Assembly: GCA_002841495.1 (NCBI GenBank)
Contig: PGZV01000009.1
Span: 30,345-80,076 of the forward strand
DNA: 49,732 nt
Source: Firmicutes bacterium HGW-Firmicutes-2
GTDB lineage: Bacteria; Bacillota; Clostridia; Lachnospirales; Vallitaleaceae
Reading direction: 5' to 3'
The notes under the pieces are model-generated. The model was not told where the DNA came from. It worked only from the letters and a program-made list of their open reading frames with translations, and made no database searches. Position numbers and translations under genes: made by a program. Numbering within the stretch: position 1 is the stretch's first letter; each line of letters begins with the position of its first letter. Shown here one piece after another: positions 43,389 to 49,732 of the stretch.

Positions 43389-44099
43389 ATGAAAAAATCC
43401 ATAAAAAAAGAACGACTTCGTAATCTTACAAGAGAATATACCCATCCTTCATACACTTTTGAAGTTAAATTATTAAATGAAATGAGATTAGGATTAATGG
43501 ATCAGGCCATCCAGACAATGGATACCATTAATACCTTAGAAAGAGCAACCCTATCAAAAAATATAATACGCTCCAAACGCAACTCTTTGATTATCTGGTG
43601 TTCTCTTTTTACGAGAAGTGCTATTGAAGCCGGCGTTAATTATGAGGATGCTTTTGCCCTAAGCGACATCCTCATTAACGCTATTGACGATACACAAAAC
43701 ATTGAAAAACTCATGACTTACGAATACCATATGATCAACGAATTCATTGGCCTCATTCATGATTTTCATCAGGAGGCCTATCCTTACCCCATATCTAAAA
43801 TCATCAAATACATTCATGCCCATGCCAATGAAAAGCTGACCGTTAACAAACTGGCGGATATTTTTCACCTACATCCGGATTATCTATCCAAATTATTCAA
43901 AAAAGAAGTTGGCATTAACCTGACAACATTCATTCAGAATAAAAAAACTGAACTGGCGAAAAATTTCTTGACTTACTCCCAGATGACCGTAACTGAAATC
44001 GCCACATTATTAGACTTTTCAAGTCATAACTATTTTTCAAGAGCTTTTAGGCGCGTTACTAACATGACCCCTCTTGAGTTTCGTAAATCAACCCTGTAA
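43389..44099 (+). CDS. AraC-family transcriptional regulator
   Basis: 236 residues. The C-terminal 100 residues hold the double helix-turn-helix: LTVNKLADIFHLHPDYLSKLFKK and MTVTEIATLLDFSSHNYFSRAF, ending TPLEFRK. The N-terminal 130 residues are helical, lack an obvious cupin, and include RSAIEAGVNYEDAFALSD, a helical stretch seen in some Firmicutes AraC regulators. AAGGGG lies before the ATG. It is divergent from the sugar-binding lipoprotein/GH13 pair and probably activates it. It converges on citrate synthase with stops 24 nt apart. Confidence 0.9.
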   Translation: MKKSIKKERLRNLTREYTHPSYTFEVKLLNEMRLGLMDQAIQTMDTINTLERATLSKNIIRSKRNSLIIWCSLFTRSAIEAGVNYEDAFALSDILINAIDDTQNIEKLMTYEYHMINEFIGLIHDFHQEAYPYPISKIIKYIHAHANEKLTVNKLADIFHLHPDYLSKLFKKEVGINLTTFIQNKKTELAKNFLTYSQMTVTEIATLLDFSSHNYFSRAFRRVTNMTPLEFRKSTL

Positions 44100-44123
44100 T
44101 AGAACAAGCATTAATGATATCTA

Positions 44124-45476
44124 TCATCGTTTTTCAAGAGGTAAATATACCCTTTTAGGTTCTACACAGTTGTAGGCAGGACGAATAATCTTACCATCGT
44201 TGGCTAATTCTTCAAGGATATGGGCACACCATCCACTGATTCTTGATACAGCAAAGAGTGGCGTATAAAGTTGTTGGGGTATGTCCAACATCCTGTAAAC
44301 AAATCCCGAATAAAAGTCAACGTTGGCAGATATACCTTTGTAGATCTTACGATGCTTTCCGATAACCTCCGGTGCCACTTTTTCCACTAGATTGTAAAGT
44401 TCAAATTCTTTTTCCAATCCTTTTTCCTTAGCCAATTCTCTGACATACCCCTTAAAAATGATGGCTCTAGGATCAGATATGGAGTAAACCGCATGACCGA
44501 TTCCATAGACCAATCCGGTTCTATCATAAGCCTGCTTATTTACCAACTTTTCTACATAGCTACTCACTTCATCCGGGTCTTCCCAGTTGTCTACATTGGC
44601 TTTGATCTCTTCAAACATTTCTACCACTTTAATATTAGCGCCACCATGTCTAAGTCCTTTTAGTGATCCCATAGCCGCAGCCACCACTGAATAGATATCT
44701 GTATAAGAAGATGACACGACGTGAGTCGTAAAAGTGGAGTTGTTACCGCCACCGTGTTCTGCATGAAGCACCAAAGCCAAGTCCAGAAGCTTGGCTTCCA
44801 GATCTGTGTGTTGGTTATCATGCCTTAACATGTATAAGATATTTTCCGCAATACTTAAGTCTTTTCTTGGGGAATGGATGACAAAGCTTTTCTTTTCATG
44901 ATAATGGGCATAGGCCTGATAGCCATAAACGGCTAAAAGGGGAAAATTCGCGATTAACTGAATGCTCTGCCTAAACACATTTCGTTCACTTAAGTCATCG
45001 GCAAGATCATCAAAGCAAAAAAGAGTCAGCACACTTCTTGCAATGGTATTCATCAAGTCCTTACTTGGTGCCTTCATGATAATGTCTCGTACAAAGTCTT
45101 CCGGCAAATCATAGTTATTGGCAATCAGATCGCGAAAATCGCGAAGTTCAATAGCATCCGGAAGGTGTCCCACAAGGAGTAGAAAACAGGTTTCTTCAAA
45201 ACCAAACCGTTCGTCCTTCAAAAAACCTTTCACCAGATCTTCTATATTAATACCTCTATAACTTAATCTTCCGGGTACCGGTACTGATTTACCATCGGAA
45301 ATAATGTAAGAGTGCACCTCACCAATACGGGTCAGGCCGGCTAAAACACCTTTACCGTCAATATCTCTAAGACCGCGCTTCACTTCATAACGTGTGTACA
45401 GTTCCTTATTTACCTCATTCGCTCTTCCTGATTGGTTACTCCATTTTGTTATGAGTCCGTTTAGATTATTCTCCAT
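44124..45476 (-). CDS. gltA: Citrate synthase
   Basis: 450 residues. It condenses acetyl-CoA with oxaloacetate. The catalytic triad can be placed as H241 (HAEHGGGNNS), H277 (GLRHGGANIKV) and D387 (ANVDFYSGFVY). The N-terminal 40 residues are an extension relative to short citrate synthases. A 2-methylcitrate activity cannot be excluded. GAGGAGG lies 5 nt before the ATG. It follows the M14 gene by 48 nt on the same strand. In a fermenter it likely supplies 2-oxoglutarate for glutamate. Confidence 0.93.
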   Translation of the reverse strand: MENNLNGLITKWSNQSGRANEVNKELYTRYEVKRGLRDIDGKGVLAGLTRIGEVHSYIISDGKSVPVPGRLSYRGINIEDLVKGFLKDERFGFEETCFLLLVGHLPDAIELRDFRDLIANNYDLPEDFVRDIIMKAPSKDLMNTIARSVLTLFCFDDLADDLSERNVFRQSIQLIANFPLLAVYGYQAYAHYHEKKSFVIHSPRKDLSIAENILYMLRHDNQHTDLEAKLLDLALVLHAEHGGGNNSTFTTHVVSSSYTDIYSVVAAAMGSLKGLRHGGANIKVVEMFEEIKANVDNWEDPDEVSSYVEKLVNKQAYDRTGLVYGIGHAVYSISDPRAIIFKGYVRELAKEKGLEKEFELYNLVEKVAPEVIGKHRKIYKGISANVDFYSGFVYRMLDIPQQLYTPLFAVSRISGWCAHILEELANDGKIIRPAYNCVEPKRVYLPLEKR

Positions 45477-45524
45477 GATATCCTCCTCTTCATACTTTCT
45501 CTAATCAACTCCGAAGTTTTAAGG

Positions 45525-47312
45525 TTAGTCCGTGGTCTCATTTGCCTTTTGTTTTGTAAGACTTACTGTATATGTATCTTGATCCCATAGTATATCTGCG
45601 CCAAGGACCTCACCAATGACTCTAAGGGGTACCATGGTTCTACCATTTACGATTACAGCCGGTACATCGCTGTTAATTAATTTACCACCTACCACAAGGT
45701 TAACCATTTTCATACCTTTGAAGTAGGTAGATCCCATTGGTTTTATATCTTCTTGAGCAGTTATGATCCCATCCATTTCAACAAGTACGGCATAATGGAC
45801 CGGGTCCCATTCAACATTGGCACCAAGCGCTTCACTGACGACTCTAATCGGTACCATGGTTCGGCCGTTCAACAATATAGCCGGTACATCCCCTATCACA
45901 TCCTCATCCTCCACCTTGATATGAATGATCTGGTAACCTTCGTAATAGGTACGATCATGCGTTGTTTCTTCATCTAAGACTTCAGCATCCGGATCAACGT
46001 CTTCCGATATGTCCTCTGATATTTCTTCAGATAGTTCCTCTGTTGTTTCATCCAGTATTTCTTCAGTTATTTCCTCAGGGATTTCTTCAATCGTCTGCGC
46101 CGGATAATAGGTACTTAGTCGGTATAGATCCCCTTCTTTTATCATGGCATAATCGCCGATATATCCAATAGGTATACCCGCACCCGATATAACAATGCCC
46201 TTTGATTTTATGCTGTGGGCTACGGCATAAGCACGATCATCAAAATCTCTTACATAACGATCATCGACATATAGCCTGTACTCCAAATAGCCGGTTCTTC
46301 GCCCCACCCTTTCTGCCAAAAGTGGTATAATCTTGACCTGAGCATATGTGCTACTATACAATGCCTGTGATGTTGGCAATTGACTTGTAATGGGTAGAGA
46401 CTCCACGGTTATCATTGGTTTTAGTGTTGTGGCTGCAACAAAATCAGAAGCATAACCTGTCATCTGTACTGAGGATTTGGGTTGTCCCATGTCATAACCT
46501 ATAAAAGTATCGATTTCCATGGCCAAAGCTTTAGCACGATCTCTAAAGCTTTTTGGCATGTTCGCATTGTCCCAAAAAAGTACCTCCCCTCTTGAATGCA
46601 TGGTAATAAAATTTCTAAAATCATACCGCTGTATATAATCCATCAAGATAACGGTTTCCGGTTCACTTCCCGCCCTAGGACCGGCATAAAACGCACTGGA
46701 TGGTTGACTGTTATAAAGACTACCTTCCTTATATATGTCCCATCGATCTACAAAAATACCTAATAACGGATTCAGGTATGGAGACGGAAAATTACGATTC
46801 AAATCCACACCAGACATACCTGCCTTAAAATTAGCATAATTATTACTTTTTATCTGATTCAAAACATTTCTTGCATTTTCTGTTCTTACAGCTGCAAGCC
46901 CACGCCTCGCCAATTCAAAGCCATCCGGATTCGTTACCGGTAAGAAATGAATGACCGAACGTCTAAGAACCTCTCTAAGGTTCATGCCTTGAATTTTCTC
47001 ATCTTTTGTATATGCTTTGGCATAATCTTCGATCATCTTCAAAACCAATATCGGATTGATGTCTTCTCTTGCATGTAACCCTGCATCCACCATAAAATGC
47101 ATACGCTCAACATATAGGACCTCCGGTTCCAAAGATGCTTCATTTTCTGTCATAATTATTGCAAAAATAGAGCGCTTATCAAAAGATTCTCCCAGATATT
47201 CATAACGTAGGATTTGTGGATAGGCTTGACTCAGCTTGATCGCAATATCATGAAGCTGATCATAGGTATAGGTGCTACCTTTATCCAATTCTAAGTATGT
47301 TCTATCCCTCAT
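45525..47312 (-). CDS. M14 carboxypeptidase with two copper-amine-oxidase-N-type repeats
   Basis: 595 residues. The M14 zinc site is H80-AR-E83 and H239, with NPDG (128-131), LNRNFP (171-176) and the general base E304 (TVES). It resembles gamma-D-glutamyl-diaminopimelate peptidases of cell wall turnover. A very acidic Glu/Ile/Ser linker (about 415-460) leads to two repeats ending NGRTMVPIRVVSEALGA and NGRTMVPLRVIGEVLGA, as in exported stalk domains. No signal peptide is present and an in-frame TGA lies directly before the ATG, so the start cannot be moved upstream. It overlaps the previous gene by 11 nt and has no clear ribosome site, so coupling is likely. Confidence 0.88.
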   Translation of the reverse strand: MRDRTYLELDKGSTYTYDQLHDIAIKLSQAYPQILRYEYLGESFDKRSIFAIIMTENEASLEPEVLYVERMHFMVDAGLHAREDINPILVLKMIEDYAKAYTKDEKIQGMNLREVLRRSVIHFLPVTNPDGFELARRGLAAVRTENARNVLNQIKSNNYANFKAGMSGVDLNRNFPSPYLNPLLGIFVDRWDIYKEGSLYNSQPSSAFYAGPRAGSEPETVILMDYIQRYDFRNFITMHSRGEVLFWDNANMPKSFRDRAKALAMEIDTFIGYDMGQPKSSVQMTGYASDFVAATTLKPMITVESLPITSQLPTSQALYSSTYAQVKIIPLLAERVGRRTGYLEYRLYVDDRYVRDFDDRAYAVAHSIKSKGIVISGAGIPIGYIGDYAMIKEGDLYRLSTYYPAQTIEEIPEEITEEILDETTEELSEEISEDISEDVDPDAEVLDEETTHDRTYYEGYQIIHIKVEDEDVIGDVPAILLNGRTMVPIRVVSEALGANVEWDPVHYAVLVEMDGIITAQEDIKPMGSTYFKGMKMVNLVVGGKLINSDVPAVIVNGRTMVPLRVIGEVLGADILWDQDTYTVSLTKQKANETTD

Positions 47313-48021
47313 TCACTGTTAATAGATTCCAATAATCTTCCATATTTGGAAAAGCGCGTTCTGAGGCAATTTTATAAACCAAATCCAGATCGTAGACCAC
47401 CTGTCTAAGCTCAATGTTAAAGCCAATATTGGTATCCATGATGGCATAAGCCGCTCGTGTATCATTTTTATGGTTACAAACACCAACAGCACCCGGATTA
47501 ATTAAGCGATGGATATGGTATCTATGACTCAGTTGCTTATGTGTATGTCCAAATAAAACAACACCCTCTTCTGTATACTTGAGCTGACGGTCTAATTTTT
47601 CCGTTTTTTCAAAGGGATCCATACCATCATCCATATCAAGGGGCGAACCGTGAACACACAAGATATCGTAATGCTCAATATGAAGATGGCTTGTTTTCTT
47701 AAGGCCAATGAGGTGATCCATATCATCACCTTCTAATCGATGTGCCATATAGTCATAATAGGCCAGTAACATAATTTCTTTTTTAGTGGTCGGTAGGATA
47801 TCAATCAAAGCATCATCCAGCCAAGCATCTGTGTTACCTTTAAGCCAGACCATAGGTTTTAGAGCCATCATTCTCTCATAAACCTCTTTAGGTTGGGGGC
47901 CTTTTGCCACCAAGTCGCCTAAAAAAATCACATTATTGATATTTTGTTGGTTCATATCTTGTACAATTGCTTCAAAAGCAACATCATTTCCATGAATATC
48001 CGATAAAATTGCTGTTCGCAT
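47302..48021 (-). CDS. Calcineurin-like metallophosphoesterase
   Basis: 239 residues. The dimetal motifs are D8-I-H10 (SDIHGN), GDLVAKGP, GNTD, VHGSP and GHTHKQ, in the usual order. It groups with YfcE-like or diadenosine polyphosphatase-like phosphoesterases; the substrate cannot be told. It is cytoplasmic. AGGTGG lies 7 nt before the ATG. The stop is within the start region of the M14 gene, so the two are coupled. Confidence 0.88.
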   Translation of the reverse strand: MRTAILSDIHGNDVAFEAIVQDMNQQNINNVIFLGDLVAKGPQPKEVYERMMALKPMVWLKGNTDAWLDDALIDILPTTKKEIMLLAYYDYMAHRLEGDDMDHLIGLKKTSHLHIEHYDILCVHGSPLDMDDGMDPFEKTEKLDRQLKYTEEGVVLFGHTHKQLSHRYHIHRLINPGAVGVCNHKNDTRAAYAIMDTNIGFNIELRQVVYDLDLVYKIASERAFPNMEDYWNLLTVNEG

Positions 48022-48041
48022 AACGTCACCACCTTTATGCT

Positions 48042-48070
48042 ATTATCTCACATCCTAACATAGGTGACAA
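48042..48070 (-). promoter_or_regulatory. Metallophosphoesterase promoter
   Basis: Minus-strand TTGTCA (48070-48065), 17-bp spacer, GATAAT (48047-48042); five of six bases match in each. The leader would be only about 14 nt. A TATAAT at 48086-48081 is an alternative -10. Confidence 0.5.
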
Positions 48071-48104
48071 CATTATCAGAATTATACCTTACAAGAAAAG
48101 AAAA

Positions 48105-48136
48105 AGAACCTATAAAGTAACATAGTGATAAGTTCT
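48105..48136 (-). terminator. Antiporter gene terminator
   Basis: 9-bp stem AGAACTTAT / ATAGGTTCT (one G-U in minus-strand RNA) with a 14-nt loop, then TTTTCTTTTC. It lies 100 nt beyond the antiporter stop. The rest of the 48137-48235 stretch holds nothing I can name. Confidence 0.7.
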
Positions 48137-48235
48137 CATTATGAAAGACAGCAAAAACACTGTTAATCAAGAAGAAATCATTATCCTATCTACTTTACGG
48201 GTTCAATACTATTATTGTTAATATTAATTAATCCT

Positions 48236-49414
48236 TTATACAACAACTTTGGTTCTATACACCATTTTTAACAAGATGGGTGTGATTAAGGTTGTCACCA
48301 AGACCACTATAATCACAGGCGCAAAGGCCTGCTCGGTAATCAGTCCCACAGACATACCTTTACTGGCTACAATCAGGGCCACTTCTCCCCTTGATACCAT
48401 ACCGACACCTATCCTCAGCGCGTCTTCTTTAGAATAGCCCATGATTCTGGCACCGATGCCACACCCGACCACTTTCGTCAATATGGCAATAGCCAATAAC
48501 ACCAGAGCAAAAATGAGTACACTGAAGTTCATAGTCTCAATAGCTGTTTTAATCCCGATACTGGCAAAGAAAATGGGAGAAAACAACATATAAGAGGTAA
48601 TCTCAACTTTCTCATTAATGTAATCGTGGCTACCTAAATTGGCTATAATAATACCGGCCAAATAAGCACCTGTAATGTCTGCAATACCAAAGAACTCCTC
48701 TGCAATATAGGCAAACATTAAGCAGAGTATAAGTCCGTATATAGGTACCCGCCTTTTACGACCATACTTATCCGTCATATAGGCAAATATTCTGTTGAAG
48801 ATGAAGCCACTTATAATGGCAAATACAAAGAATCCACCGATTCTAAAGAATATACCCATCATGCTTACACCGTCACTGGCAAAGCCCATGATGATGGTCA
48901 ATATAATAATACCCAGTATATCATCAATGATGGCTGCACCTAAGATGGCTGTCCCTGCCGGTGATTTCAACTTACCCATTTCCCTAAGGGTCTCAACAGT
49001 GATGCTGACCGATGTCGCCGTTAGAACGACACCGATAAAGATGTTTCTAAGCATCTCAATTTTCGTTGCTTCTGCTAGAGTATCTGAGAATATACCTGCT
49101 GCTATGAATCCGCCTACCAAAGGGATAAGGACACCAAAAGCTGCAATCACAAAGGATGACTTACCTGTTCGCTTCAGCTCCTTAACGTCTGTTTCCATAC
49201 CCGCTGTAAACATCAGCAATATAACGCCAAGTTCAGCCATTTTGGCAATAAAATCTGTTTCGTGTAGGATGTTGAGAAAAGTAGGTCCAAGAAGCAAACC
49301 GGCAAGTAATGCACCCACCACTTGGGGCATTTGTAAACGTCTTGTTAATAGACCAAATAATTTTGTGCTCAATAAAATAATGGCTAGATCAAGGAAAAAA
49401 CCATAAGATAACAT
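48236..49414 (-). CDS. CPA2-family Na+(K+)/H+ antiporter
   Basis: 392 residues with about 12 membrane helices and no C-terminal RCK/TrkA-N domain. The adjacent aspartates D164-D165 (AAIIDDILGI) match the ion-binding pair of electrogenic NapA-like antiporters. LTATSVSITVETLREMG holds the unwound helix motif. MVSRGEVALIVASKG is a further family motif. It probably exchanges Na+ for protons in the cytoplasmic membrane; K+ is possible. AGGAGG lies 6 nt before the ATG, and a long leader and strong promoter precede it. Confidence 0.9.
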   Translation of the reverse strand: MLSYGFFLDLAIILLSTKLFGLLTRRLQMPQVVGALLAGLLLGPTFLNILHETDFIAKMAELGVILLMFTAGMETDVKELKRTGKSSFVIAAFGVLIPLVGGFIAAGIFSDTLAEATKIEMLRNIFIGVVLTATSVSITVETLREMGKLKSPAGTAILGAAIIDDILGIIILTIIMGFASDGVSMMGIFFRIGGFFVFAIISGFIFNRIFAYMTDKYGRKRRVPIYGLILCLMFAYIAEEFFGIADITGAYLAGIIIANLGSHDYINEKVEITSYMLFSPIFFASIGIKTAIETMNFSVLIFALVLLAIAILTKVVGCGIGARIMGYSKEDALRIGVGMVSRGEVALIVASKGMSVGLITEQAFAPVIIVVLVTTLITPILLKMVYRTKVVV

Positions 49415-49539
49415 ATGTAACCTCCTGAATAAATCTATCTATTCTTAACATGGAACTACTGAATGTCAGCAGGCATACATTTGTGATATGTCTGTTCCTT
49501 TGATCTCAAAGCACTCTACTTATTCCACGAAATCGTCCG
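49415..49539 (-). ncRNA. Candidate structured leader of the antiporter gene
   Basis: About 125 nt. Several hairpins can be drawn: ACGA/TCGT near its 5' end, CTTTG-AGAT-CAAAG, a closing pair GGAAC (49498-49494) / GTTCC (49456-49452), and CTGA-CAT-TCAG within it. Ion antiporter genes in bacteria are sometimes controlled by ion or c-di-AMP riboswitches, but I do not recognise a known consensus here. One inner stem has an A-C mismatch, so the fold is tentative. Confidence 0.35.
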
Positions 49540-49545
49540 AGGATA

Positions 49546-49574
49546 ATTATATGCCTGTCTTTTTCAATAGTCAA
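49546..49574 (-). promoter_or_regulatory. Antiporter promoter
   Basis: Minus-strand TTGACT (49574-49569), exact 17-bp spacer, consensus TATAAT (49551-49546). Confidence 0.8.
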
Positions 49575-49653
49575 TATGTCCACAAAGTTTCATCGTTTTA
49601 CATATATAATCCACAGTAAAACCTTATCTTATAGACACTTTGACTGCTTTTTT

Positions 49654-49732
49654 TCACCGATAATGGCCACTGGCCCTACGATCCACATGGTAGAAGACCA
49701 CATCTCCTTCCATTAGACTGAGACCGGGTATG
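49654..49732 (-). CDS. Possible 3' end of a gene cut by the window edge
   Basis: An open minus-strand frame of 25 codons runs from the edge to TGA (49656-49654), reading IPGLSLMEGDVVFYHVDRRA and a few more residues. GDVVFYHV recalls NlpC/P60-type or amidase domains, but the piece is too short to assign. It could also be chance. Confidence 0.3.
   Translation of the reverse strand, partial: IPGLSLMEGDVVFYHVDRRASGHYR

Noticed and set aside
1-49732. CRISPR arrays, transposases, integrases, prophage or restriction genes
   Set aside because: None seen on either strand; the window looks like core metabolism and regulation rather than a genomic island.

Overview
The window reads as chromosomal DNA of an anaerobic, fermentative, Gram-positive member of the Clostridia. 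The signs are low GC, strong AGGAGG-type ribosome binding sites, GTG and TTG starts, a WalRK (YycFG) locus with YycH/YycI, [FeFe]-hydrogenase maturation genes, pyruvate formate-lyase with its activase, a small 2[4Fe-4S] ferredoxin, and lipoprotein binding proteins for ABC importers. I infer a Lachnospirales/Vallitalea-like relative; the species cannot be settled from sequence alone. I saw no tRNA, rRNA, CRISPR array, transposase or phage gene.

Layout. (1) 79-9258, all minus: a LiaF-like membrane protein, a complete branched-chain amino acid importer (livK-H-M-G-F) with a livK promoter and a livK/livH hairpin, a PLP threonine ammonia-lyase, and an OmpR/histidine kinase pair. (2) 9619-13923, plus: aspA-hydF-TM1266-type regulator-hydG, behind a strong promoter and a long, probably folded leader; hydE is absent here. 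(3) 13928-19335: a Crp/Fnr regulator divergent from a hemerythrin, a UTRA-type GntR regulator divergent from pflB-pflA, then a ferredoxin. The pflB promoter carries a perfect 15-bp palindrome in its -35/-10 spacer. (4) 19446-31748, minus: in transcription order two paralogous LysM-G5-M23 peptidases, walR, walK, an unrecognised secreted protein, yycH, yycI and an FGGY kinase, followed by separately promoted murA. Two perfect matches to the WalR box (TGTWAH-N5-TGTWAH) lie at the promoters of the first M23 gene and of the unknown secreted protein. (5) 32099-38658, minus: a ribose operon rbsR-K-D-A-C-B with two identical RbsR-type operators and an RbsB lipoprotein carrying two near-identical ribose-binding domains in one chain. 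(6) 38820-44099: an AraC regulator divergent from an orphan sugar-binding lipoprotein and a 1002-residue GH13-like protein with a coiled-coil insert. (7) 44124-49414, minus: citrate synthase, an M14 peptidase with two copper-amine-oxidase-N-type repeats but no signal peptide, a metallophosphoesterase, and a CPA2 cation/proton antiporter behind a 125-nt leader. The 3' end of one more minus-strand gene may enter at the right edge.

How it fits together: the genes describe a fermenter that imports ribose and branched-chain amino acids, makes acetyl-CoA and formate by PFL, matures an [FeFe] hydrogenase, and manages its wall through WalRK. The best leads are the tandem-domain RbsB, the WalR-box-linked unknown secreted protein inside the wal operon, the PFL operator/GntR pair, the leaders of aspA-hydFG and of the antiporter, and the AraC/binding protein/GH13 cluster.
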